DNA of 64,000 nt from NCBI GenBank assembly GCA_964020085.1, contig OZ026606.1:3063423-3127422 (forward strand), given 5' to 3'. Under the pieces are notes generated by a model. It worked only from the letters and a program-made list of their open reading frames with translations, was not told the origin of the DNA and made no database searches. Positions 36,301 to 46,524 of the stretch are shown one piece after another. Source of the stretch: Micromussa lordhowensis. Its lineage: Eukaryota; Cnidaria; Anthozoa; Scleractinia; Lobophylliidae. Within the stretch, counting starts at the first letter, position 1. Each line of letters begins with the position of its first letter. Position numbers and translations under genes: made by a program.

Positions 36301-37699
36301 TGAACAGGCTCTCTAGTCGATGTGAACAGCCTCTCTAGTCGATGTGAACAGGCTCTCTAGTCGATGTGAACAGGCTCTCTAGTCGATGTGAACAGGCTCT
36401 CTAGTTGATGTGAACAGCCTCTCTAGTCGATGTGAACAGCCTCTCTAGTCGATGTGAACAGGCTCTCTAGTCGATGTGAACAGGCTCTCTAGTCGATGTG
36501 AACAGGCTCTCTAGTCGATATGAACAGCCTCTCTAGTCGATGGGAACAGCCTCTCTAGTCGACGTGAACAGGCTCTCTAGTCGATGTGAACAGGCTCTCT
36601 AGTCGATGTGAACAGCCTCTCTAGTAGATGTGAACAGCCTCTCTAGTCGATGTGAACAGGCTCTCTAGTCGATGTGAACAGGCTCTCTAGTCGATGTGAA
36701 CAGGCTCTCTAGTCGATGAACAGCCTCTCTAGTCAATGTGAACAGGCTCTCTAGTCGATGTGAACAGGCTCTCTAGTCGATGTGAACAGGCTCTCTAGTC
36801 GATGTGAACAGCCTCTCTAGTCGATGTGAACAGCCTCTCTAGTCGACGTGAACAGGCTCTCTAGTCGATGTGAACAGGCTCTCTAGTCGATGTGAACAGC
36901 CTCTCTAGTCGATGTGAACAGGCTCTCTAGTCGATGTGAACAGGCTCTCTAGTCGATGTGAACAGCCTCTCTAGTCGATGTGAACAGCCTCTCTAGTCGA
37001 CGTGAACAGGCTCTCTAGTCGATGTGAACAGGCTCTCTAGTCGATGTGAACAGCCTCTCTAGTCGATGTGAACAGGCTCTCTAGTCGATGTGAACAGGCT
37101 CTCTAGTCGATGTGAACAGGCTCTCTAGTCGATGTGAACAGCCTCTCTAGTCGATGTGAACAGCCTCTCTAGTCGATGTGAACAGGCTCTCTAGTCGATG
37201 TGAACAGCCTCTCTAGTCGATGTGAACAGGCTCTCTAGTCGATGTGAACAGCCTCTCTAGTCGATGTGAACAGCCTCTCTAGTCAATGTGAACAGCCTCT
37301 CTAGTCGATGTGAACAGCCTCTCTAGTCGACGTGAACAGGCTCTCTAGTCGATGTGAACAGGCTCTCTAGTCGATGTGAACAGCCTCTCTAGTCGATGTG
37401 AACAGGCTCTCTAGTCGATGTGAACAGGCTCTCTAGTCGATGTGAACAGGCTCTCTAGTCGATGTGAACAGCCTCTCTAGTCGATGTGAACAGTCTCTCT
37501 AGTCGATGTGAACAGGCTCTCTAGTCGATGTGAACAGCCTCTCTAGTCGATGTGAACAGCCTCTCTAGTCGATGTGAACAGGCTCTCTAGTCGATGTGAA
37601 CAGGCTCTCTAGTCGATGTGAACAGCCTCTCTAGTCGATGTGAACAGGCTCTCTAGTCGATGTGAACAGCCTCTCTAGTCGATGTGAACAGCCTCTCTA

Positions 37700-39280
37700 G
37701 TCGACGTGAACAGGCTCTCTAGTCGATGTGAACAGCCTCTCTAGTCGATGTGAACAGCCTCTCTAGTAGATGTGAACAGCCTCTCTAGTCGATGTGAACA
37801 GGCTCTCTAGTCGATGTGAACAGCCTCTCTAGTCGATGTGAACAGCCTCTCTAGTCGACGTGAACAGGCTCTCTAGTCGATATGAACAGGCTCTCTAGTC
37901 GATGTGAACAGGCTCTCTAGTCGATGTGAACAGCCTCTCTAGTCGATGTGAACAGGCTCTCTAGTCGATGTGAACAGGCTCTCTAGTCGATGTGAACAGC
38001 CTCTCTAGTCGATGTCAACAGGCTCTCTAGTCGATGTGAACAGGCTCTCTAGTCGATGTGAACAGGCTCTCTAGTCGATATGAACAGCCTCTCTAGTCGA
38101 TGTGAACAGCCTCTCTAGTCGACGTGAACAGGCTCTCTAGTCGATGTGAACAGGCTCTCTAGTCGATGTGAACAGCCTCTCTAGTAGATGTGAACAGCCT
38201 CTCTAGTCGATGTGAACAGGCTCTCTAGTCGATGTGAACAGGCTCTCTAGTCGATGTGAACAGCCTCTCTAGTCGATGTGAACAGTCTCTCTAGTCGATG
38301 TGAACAGGCTCTCTAGTCGATGTGAACAGCCTCTCTAGTCGATGTGAACAGCCTCTCTAGTCGATGTGAACAGGCTCTCTAGTCGATGTGAACAGGCTCT
38401 CTAGTCGATGTGAACAGCCTCTCTAGTCGATGTGAACAGGCTCTCTAGTCGATGTGAACAGCCTCTCTAGTCGATGTGAACAGCCTCTCTAGTCGACGTG
38501 AACAGGCTCTCTAGTCGATGTGAACAGCCTCTCTAGTCGATGTGAACAGCCTCTCTAGTAGATGTGAACAGCCTCTCTAGTCGATGTGAACAGGCTCTCT
38601 AGTCGATGTGAACAGCCTCTCTAGTCGATGTGAACAGCCTCTCTAGTCGACGTGAACAGGCTCTCTAGTCGATATGAACAGGCTCTCTAGTCGATGTGAA
38701 CAGGCTCTCTAGTCGATGTGAACAGCCTCTCTAGTCGATGTGAACAGGCTCTCTAGTCGATGTGAACAGGCTCTCTAGTCGATGTGAACAGCCTCTCTAG
38801 TCGATGTCAACAGGCTCTCTAGTCGATGTGAACAGGCTCTCTAGTCGATGTGAACAGGCTCTCTAGTCGATATGAACAGCCTCTCTAGTCGATGTGAACA
38901 GCCTCTCTAGTCGACGTGAACAGGCTCTCTAGTCGATGTGAACAGGCTCTCTAGTCGATGTGAACAGCCTCTCTAGTAGATGTGAACAGCCTCTCTAGTC
39001 GATGTGAACAGGCTCTCTAGTCGATGTGAACAGGCTCTCTAGTCGATGTGAACAGGCTCTCTAGTCGATGTGAACAGCCTCTCTAGTCGATGTGAACAGG
39101 CTCTCTAGTCGATGTGAACAGCCTCTCTAGTCGATGTGAACAGGCTCTCTAGTCGATGTGAACAGGCTCTCTAGTCGATGTGAACAGGCTCTCTAGTCGA
39201 TATGAACAGCCTCTCTAGTCGATGGGAACAGCCTCTCTAGTCGACGTGAACAGGCTCTCTAGTCGATGTGAACAGGCTCT
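37700..39280. repeat. 792-bp (36-unit) higher-order repeat in tandem within the satellite
   Basis: GACGTG variants at 37703, 37857 and 38121, and GATGTCAAC at 38011, recur at 38495, 38649, 38913 and 38803, all exactly 792 bp later. The same 154/264-bp spacing pattern appears again at 40077, 40231 and 40495, and in shorter form at 33285, 33439 and 33681. Confidence 0.9.
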
Positions 39281-42200
39281 CTAGTCGATGTGAACAGCCT
39301 CTCTAGTAGATGTGAACAGCCTCTCTAGTCGATGTGAACAGGCTCTCTAGTCGATGTGAACAGGCTCTCTAGTCGATGTGAACAGGCTCTCTAGTCGATG
39401 AACAGCCTCTCTAGTCGATGTGAACAGGCTCTCTAGTCGATGTGAACAGGCTCTCTAGTCGATGTGAACAGGCTCTCTAGTCGATGTGAACAGCCTCTCT
39501 AGTCGATGTGAACAGCCTCTCTAGTCGACGTGAACAGGCTCTCTAGTCGATGTGAACAGGCTCTCTAGTCGATGTGAACAGCCTCTCTAGTCGATGTGAA
39601 CAGGCTCTCTAGTCGATGTGAACAGGCTCTCTAGTCGATGTGAACAGCCTCTCTAGTCGATGTGAACAGCCTCTCTAGTCGACGTGAACAGGCTCTCTAG
39701 TCGATGTGAACAGGCTCTCTAGTCGATGTGAACAGCCTCTCTAGTCGATGTGAACAGGCTCTCTAGTCGATGTGAACAGGCTCTCTAGTCGATGTGAACA
39801 GGCTCTCTAGTCGATGTGAACAGCCTCTCTAGTCGATGTGAACAGCCTCTCTAGTCGATGTGAACAGGCTCTCTAGTCGATGTGAACAGCCTCTCTAGTC
39901 GATGTGAACAGGCTCTCTAGTCGATGTGAACAGCCTCTCTAGTCGATGTGAACAGGCTCTCTAGTCAATGTGAACAGGCTCTCTAGTCGATGTGAACAGC
40001 CTCTCTAGTCGATGTGAACAGGCTCTCTAGTCGATGTGAACAGCCTCTCTAGTCGATGTGAACAGCCTCTCTAGTCGACGTGAACAGGCTCTCTAGTCGA
40101 TGTGAACAGCCTCTCTAGTCGATGTGAACAGCCTCTCTAGTAGATGTGAACAGCCTCTCTAGTCGATGTGAACAGGCTCTCTAGTCGATGTGAACAGCCT
40201 CTCTAGTCGATGTGAACAGCCTCTCTAGTCGACGTGAACAGGCTCTCTAGTCGATATGAACAGGCTCTCTAGTCGATGTGAACAGGCTCTCTAGTCGATG
40301 TGAACAGCCTCTCTAGTCGATGTGAACAGGCTCTCTAGTCGATGTGAACAGGCTCTCTAGTCGATGTGAACAGCCTCTCTAGTCGATGTCAACAGGCTCT
40401 CTAGTCGATGTGAACAGGCTCTCTAGTCGATGTGAACAGGCTCTCTAGTCGATATGAACAGCCTCTCTAGTCGATGTGAACAGCCTCTCTAGTCGACGTG
40501 AACAGGCTCTCTAGTCGATGTGAACAGGCTCTCTAGTCGATGTGAACAGCCTCTCTAGTAGATGTGAACAGCCTCTCTAGTCGATGTGAACAGGCTCTCT
40601 AGTCGATGTGAACAGGCTCTCTAGTCGATGTGAACAGGCTCTCTAGTCGATGTGAACAGCCTCTCTAGTCGATGTGAACAGGCTCTCTAGTCGATGTGAA
40701 CAGCCTCTCTAGTCGATGTGAACAGGCTCTCTAGTCGATGTGAACAGGCTCTCTAGTCGATGTGAACAGCCTCTCTAGTCGATGTGAACAGCGTCTCTAG
40801 TCGATGTGAACAGGCTCTCTAGTCGATGTGAACAGCCTCTCTAGTAGATGTGAACAGGCTCTCTAGTCGATGTGAACAGGCTCTCTAGTCGATGTGAACA
40901 GGCTCTCTAGTCGATGTGAACAGCCTCTCTAGTCGATGTGAACAGGCTCTCTAGTCGATGTGAACAGGCTCTCTAGTCGATGTGAACAGCCTCTCTAGTC
41001 GATGTGAACAGCCTCTCTAGTCGATGTGAACAGCCTCTCTAGTCGATGTGAACAGCCTCTCTAGTCGATGTGAACAGGCTCTCTAGTCGATGGGAACAGC
41101 CTCTCTAGTCGATGTGAACAGCGTCTCTAGTCGATGTGAACAGGCTCTCTAGTCGATGTGAACAGCCTCTCTAGTAGATGTGAACAGGCTCTGTAGTCGA
41201 TGTGAACAGGCTCTCTAGTCGATGTGAACAGGCTCTCTAGTCGATGTGAACAGCCTCTCTAGTCGATGTGAACAGGCTCTCTAGTCGATGTGAACAGCCT
41301 CTCTAGTCGATGTGAACAGCCTCTCTAGTCGATGTGAACAGCCTCTCTAGTCGATGTGAACAGCCTCTCTAGTCGATGTGAACAGGCTCTCTAGTCGATG
41401 TGAACAGACTCTCTAGTCGATGTGAACAGGCTCTCTAGTCGATGTGAACAGCCTGTCTAGTCGATGTGAACAGCCTCTCTAGTCGACGTGAACAGGCTCT
41501 CTAGTCGATGTGAACAGCCTCTCTAGTCGATATGAACAGGCTCTCTAGTCGATGTGAACAGGCTCTCTAGTCGATGTGAACAGCCTCTCTAGTCGATGTG
41601 AACAGCCTCTCTAGTCGATGTGAACAGGGTCTCTAGTCGATGTGAACAGCCTCTCTAGTCGATGTGAACAGCCTCTCTAGTCGATGTGAACAGGCTCTCT
41701 AGTCGATGTGAACAGCCTCTCTAGTAGATGTGAACAGGCTCTCTAGTCGATGTGAACAGGCTCTCTAGTCGATGTGAACAGGCTCTCTAGTCGATGTGAA
41801 CAGGCTCTCTAGTCGATGTGAACAGGCTCTCTAGTCGATGTGAACAGCCTCTCTAGTCGATGTGAACAGGCTCTCTGGTCGATGTGAACAGGCTCTCTAG
41901 TCGATGTGAACAGCCTCTCTAGTCGATGTGAACAAGCTCTCTAGTCGATGTGAACAGCCTCTCTAGTCGATGTGAACAGGCTCTCTGGTCGATGTGAACA
42001 GGCTCTCTAGTCGATGTGAACAGGCTCTCTAGTCGATTTGAACAGACTCTCTAGTCGATGTGAACAGCCTCTCTAGTCGATGTGAACAGGCTCTCTAGTC
42101 GACGTGAACAGGCTCTCTAGTCGATGTGAACAGCCTCTCTTGTCGATGTGAACAGGCTCTCTAGTCGATGTGAACAGCCTCTCTAGTCGATGTGAACAGC

Positions 42201-43310
42201 CTCTCTAGTCGATGTGAACAGGCTCTCTAGTCGATGTGAACAGCCTCTCTAGTAGATGTGAACAGCCTCTCTAGTCGATGTGAACAGCCTCTCTAGTCGA
42301 TGTGAACAGCCTCTCTAGTCGATGTGAACAGGCTCTCTAGTCGATGTGAACAGGCTCTCTAGTCGATGAACAGCCTCTCTAGTCGATGTGAACAGGCTCT
42401 CTAGTCGATGTGAACAGGCTCTCTAGTCGATGTGAACAGGCTCTCTAGTCGATATGAACAGGCTCTCTAGTCGATGTGAACAGGCTCTCTAGTCGATGTG
42501 AACAGCCTCTCTAGTCGATGTGAACAGCCTCTCTAGTCGATGTGAACAGGCTCTCTAGTCGATGTGAACAGCCTCGCTAGTCGATGTGAACAGGCTCTCT
42601 AGTCGATGTGAACAGCCTCTCTAGTCGATGTGAACAGGCTCTCTAGTCGATGTGAACAGCCTCTCTAGTAGATGTGAACAGGCTCTCTAGTCGATGTGAA
42701 CAGGCTCTCTAGTCGATGTGAACAGGCTCTCTAGTCGATGTGAACAGGCTCTCTAGTCGATGTGAACAGGCTCTCTAGTCGATGTGAACAGCCTCTCTAG
42801 TCGATGTGAACAGGCTCTCTGGTCGATGTGAACAGGCTCTCTAGTCGATGGGAACAGCCTCTCTAGTCGATGTGAACAAGCTCTCTAGTCGATGTGAACA
42901 GCCTCTTTAGTCGATGTGAACAGACTCTCTAGTCGATGTGAACAGGCTCTTTAGTCGATGTGAACAGGCTCTCTAGTCGATTTGAACAGACTCTCTAGTC
43001 GATGTGAACAGCCTCTCTAGTCGATGTGAACAGGCTCTCTAGTCGACGTGAACAGGCTCTCTAGTCGATGTGAACAGCCTCTCTAGTCGATGTGAACAGG
43101 CTCTCTAGTCGATGTGAACAGCCTCTCTAGTCGATGTGAACAGCCTCTCTAGTCGATGTGAACAGGCTCTCTAGTCGATGTGAACAGGCTCTCTAGTCGA
43201 TATGAACAGGCTCTCTAGTCGATATAAACAGGCTGTCTAGTCGATATGAACAGGCTCTCTAGTCGATGTGAACAGGCTCTCTAGTCGATGTGAACAGGCT
43301 CTCTAGTCGA

Positions 43311-44060
43311 GGATGAGGCGAAGAGAAAGTGGGAAGGAGGAAGATGTAAGAGAGAGGAGGGGAGAGAGAGCCCCGTGCAGCTCCACTCCACCCCACTGCC
43401 CGATCGGCAACTTTACTCTCAGCCAGTTCGTACTTGGCCCTTTCAGCCGCAGTCTAACCCTTCCAGCCGAGCCTCACGCTATGTTAGGCCATTTTAGGCG
43501 ATTCGCTGGTTACAGTCACGCTTCTTTAGGCGATTTCTGCTACAAATACCTAAATACCTGTAGGTCTCGCTATATTGGGGATTCTGATAGAAACAGGCGC
43601 TATTCATGGCGAGTTTTCCAGTATTCAATTAGCCGCTTTGCTGAAGAATCAATACAAAAAAAGACTATTATGCTGTCAACATTAACTGTCTGTAAAGGTT
43701 GTTTTAAAGTTGTGTAAAATGCGCATGATTGGTGTTGGGCTTGATCGTGATTGGTTGAGATATCTAGAACAGCATATTCCATCTGAGTGTTTAATGCAGG
43801 TTGCTCGAGTTTTGGGAAAGCAAATACAAATCACTAGTGACGAAGACAAGTGTAGTGAATTCTATCTTAGCGGAAACTTCTTCAAAATAGGCACCTAGAA
43901 ATGAGAACTGCGGTGGAAACAAAAGTGCTATTTTAAAAAAGAAAATTCGGCAAACACGGAAGCAATTTTTGTACGAGACTAGTAAATGTTAATGTTTCGA
44001 CCCGTGAAAACTTTCTTCTCACGAACAAATAGCAATATGTAACTAATTGCATAGGACACA
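43311..44060. other. Right flank of the satellite with two uncertain open frames
   Basis: A frame of 134 codons starts at an ATG three bases after the array (43313-43717). Its first part is Arg/Glu-rich low complexity from an AG-rich stretch, and no domain is recognisable. A second frame from ATG 43718 to 43898 contains a plausible-looking segment (GLDRDWLRYLEQHIPSE) but has no family that I know. I do not call either a gene. Confidence 0.3.
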
Positions 44061-44065
44061 TTCAT

Positions 44066-44138
44066 TCGCATCCATAGCCCCGTAATCAGGTTTTTAGACA
44101 AAGGATTTTTCACATGAATGCGAGGCTATGGATGTATA
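44066..44138. repeat. Small inverted repeat
   Basis: CATCCATAGCCCCGTAATCA is mirrored by TGAATGCGAGGCTATGGATG with a few mismatches, separated by about 30 bp. Confidence 0.5.
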
Positions 44139-45404
44139 AGTATTGTTATTAATTTGGCGCCATTTATGCAAAGGGTCTATGACTAACAAAATCATTGCCA
44201 ATGTGCTAGTATATGTCATCCAGCTGATATTCAAGAAAAATTGCTATCCATCGAGAAAGAAAGAAGCCTTTAACCCTTACTGTCACTTGATCGACGTCAG
44301 AAGCTTACTTCCAACTCCCTGACCACACCTAAGCGATAGACAGCTGGCGCTTGACCTGACGGTGTCCGTCTGAGACAGAGTTCACTGCCGGCTGCATGCA
44401 GGTTTGGTCAAAGAGTAACCTTATACATTGGAGAGAGAGAAAGCAACATCCTCTTACCAAAATATCGAGGATATGTCCACTGAGCTACCGAGTCAATCAT
44501 CACTGAAGTGTTTTAAACCTGCGCGCCGTTTTCCATTGTTGTCAACAAGCAGACGGAAGAGGTAAAAATAACCTGGCTGGACGTCGAGACCAACTCTACA
44601 GAAACAAGAGGGTGAATCAATGCTGTCAGAGATGTTATACGGTTCAGCCAAGGTTTCAACAATAATTATTATATGACTAATAAAATTACTTCCATATGAT
44701 TGGCTGAGAGCAGGTAAATGTATCCTCAATTTTTAACTTGCACTCCATTGCAAGTTAACAAAAGAACGTTCTTTATTTCACTCATGTAAAAGATGAGTAC
44801 ACTGTATTCTTATGAAACTAGCTCGAGCAGTTTAGGATTCACACTACTTGTGATATTTCAAGAGTCTTTTACATTGCACTCGCCTAAGGGCTCTTGCAAT
44901 TTTGAGAGAATTCTCAAATATCACTAGTAGTCTTGTTAACTATGCTAACGATGTTGTCGATTGATTCTTGCTCAAAAAATGCAAATCAAAATAAAAGAAA
45001 CAAATACGTTTATTGGTGTAAAGTGTGGTTTATATAATATTAGCGCTGATTGGTTTGAGCACTTCACGGCGCGGGTTTTATAAAACAAACAAGATCTCAA
45101 CGATAACAAAACGAAAGCCAATAAATAGCTAGTCTACCAGTCTATTATCGGTATACACTATCACTGTCAATCGGCATTATGGAGTATGCTTAAGTTTTGT
45201 GGGACAACCTTTGTCGAAACAGCTGTATATTAAATGTGCGCCAAGACAAGCGCGTATTTGACGAGACCTGAACATGAACTCGCGTGGGAGAAGCGAGGGG
45301 ACTCTAGCATCTTATGGGAGTTTAAAACCACGTCTTGGTATCCAATTTGCTACCATAAGCATAAAGGTATAATAAAGTTAGTTCTTTGGATACTACAGGC
45401 CATT
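44139..45404. other. Gene-free stretch
   Basis: A+T-rich DNA with short frames only. GAATTCTCAAATATCACTAG-like inverted stretches near 44850-44935 are weak. No gene is seen. Confidence 0.35.
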
Positions 45405-45560
45405 TCCGAGTTGCCTTTTGCCTCTGTTTGAAAACGAGTCTCCGTGCAACACCATTCATATGGAAATGTGTTTCGCCTTCCTGTTCATTTTCATGCAATT
45501 AAACTCATTTTCATACGAAAGGTTTTGCATAAAGACTCGTTTTGAAACAGAGGCGCAACG
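45405..45560. repeat. Dispersed palindromic repeat, copy 2
   Basis: The outer ends TTGCCTCTGTTTGAAAACGA and CTCGTTTTGAAACAGAGGC form an inverted repeat around CATTCATATGGAAATG and GTTCATTTTCATGCAATTAA. It is the better-preserved partner of 24018-24172. Confidence 0.65.
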
Positions 45561-46524
45561 TAAATCGGAGAAGGCATATTCTAAGGTAAGCTGCGTTAAT
45601 GAACAAAATGCAACTAGCTAGGATTTTCATCAAAATATAACTCACGTATCACTCATCAATGAAAGAGTCCTTATTGGAAACCACACCCAAAACTAAATAT
45701 TCTGGTACTGTTAAGGAGTTTTTCTGAACATTTGCGATCAACACTGTTCTCGTTTATTGTCCGTATCAAAGCAGTTGCCTTATCAGATGTTTTTCGTGAA
45801 ACCCATCAAAGCACAATGACAATGGAACCAAGCAAGAACTTAGTAATCGAAGGTTTCATTATGCAGGTACGAGAGAGGAAAGGTAAAGTCAGTTAAGCCA
45901 AACATAAATGTTCCACACAGCCGGGACCTATCCCGGTTTACATGTTTATTCCAACAACTGTAATTAACATCAAATTTCTCCTTACAATATCTGTTGATTA
46001 TCAGGCTAAAAGGTGATGAGAATAAAGAAAACTGGAGGATAGTACGCCGAACAAAACTGTTCTAGATCGTAAGCACCGGAGTCATACGCGGAATGCGTGC
46101 TCCGCTTCCGACTCCGTCGGTTTGATTTTCACTAGATCGTATCGCTCTACGCTTCTGATTATGACTCCAACTATGACTCCGTCGCTAATGAAAACCAGTC
46201 TTTTAGGCTCTCAGATAGATATCACACAGTTGTGGTCTAATAAAATTGAATACGCAGAAGAAGGTGTGATACATAAGTGTCACAATGTACCAGTTCTTTT
46301 CACAGTATAACTTAACAAAAGTAAGTGGTCTTGAGTTATCGAGCTCACAGATGATAATTTTAACTGCTACACACTGTTCTTTTCTTTTCTGTTCTATTTG
46401 AATGTTACTTCAAGCTTAACGGAAAATTCATCTTGTAATCTTGTTTTCTTTTATAACAACATGGAATTCTTTATTCGTAAGCTTGTATTCCCACCGTCCT
46501 CAAAAGAGTTGTAAACACATTCCA
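45561..46524. other. Gene-free stretch
   Basis: Around 46076-46200 the phrases GACTCCGTCGGTTTGATTTT and ATGACTCCGTCGCTAATGAA repeat ATGACTCC/CTCCGTCG motifs, probably a decayed repeat. No gene is seen. Confidence 0.3.

Larger units (their letters stand above)
25640..43310. repeat. 22-bp satellite (minisatellite) array, about 800 units, 17.7 kb
   Basis: The unit is GATGTGAACAG, then one variable base (G or C), then CTCTCTAGTC. After one partial unit at 25640-25658, the array runs in phase from 25659 to 43308. I located seven 20-bp units (a TG deletion giving GATGAACAG, starting at 28453, 29319, 32385, 35551, 36715, 39397, 42365) and two 10-bp partial units (28737, 29603). All distances between them are whole numbers of 22 bp, totalling 795 full units. 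Minor variants: GTAGATG, GACGTG, GATATG, GATCTG, GATTTG, GATGTCAAC, GATGGG, GGTCGATG. Each unit brings a stop (TAG in CTAG) on both strands, and 22 is not a multiple of 3, so every frame is closed repeatedly. It is not coding. Edge units are more diverged (left TCTTTCTAG; right GATATAAAC and CTGTCTAG near 43200-43255), as expected for array margins. Confidence 0.98.

Noticed and set aside
25640..43310. CRISPR-like array
   Set aside because: Units are directly adjacent with no unique spacers, and this is eukaryotic DNA.
25640..43310. Repetitive protein gene (22 bp cycling through three frames)
   Set aside because: CTAG and TGAAC put stops in every frame on both strands each 66 bp; no open frame crosses the array.
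25640..43310. Telomeric repeat
   Set aside because: The unit has no TTAGGG-type motif and lies internally with non-repeat DNA on both sides.
43313..43717. 134-codon frame starting right after the satellite
   Set aside because: The first third is AG-rich low complexity, the rest has no recognisable domain, and nothing suggests a promoter in the array.
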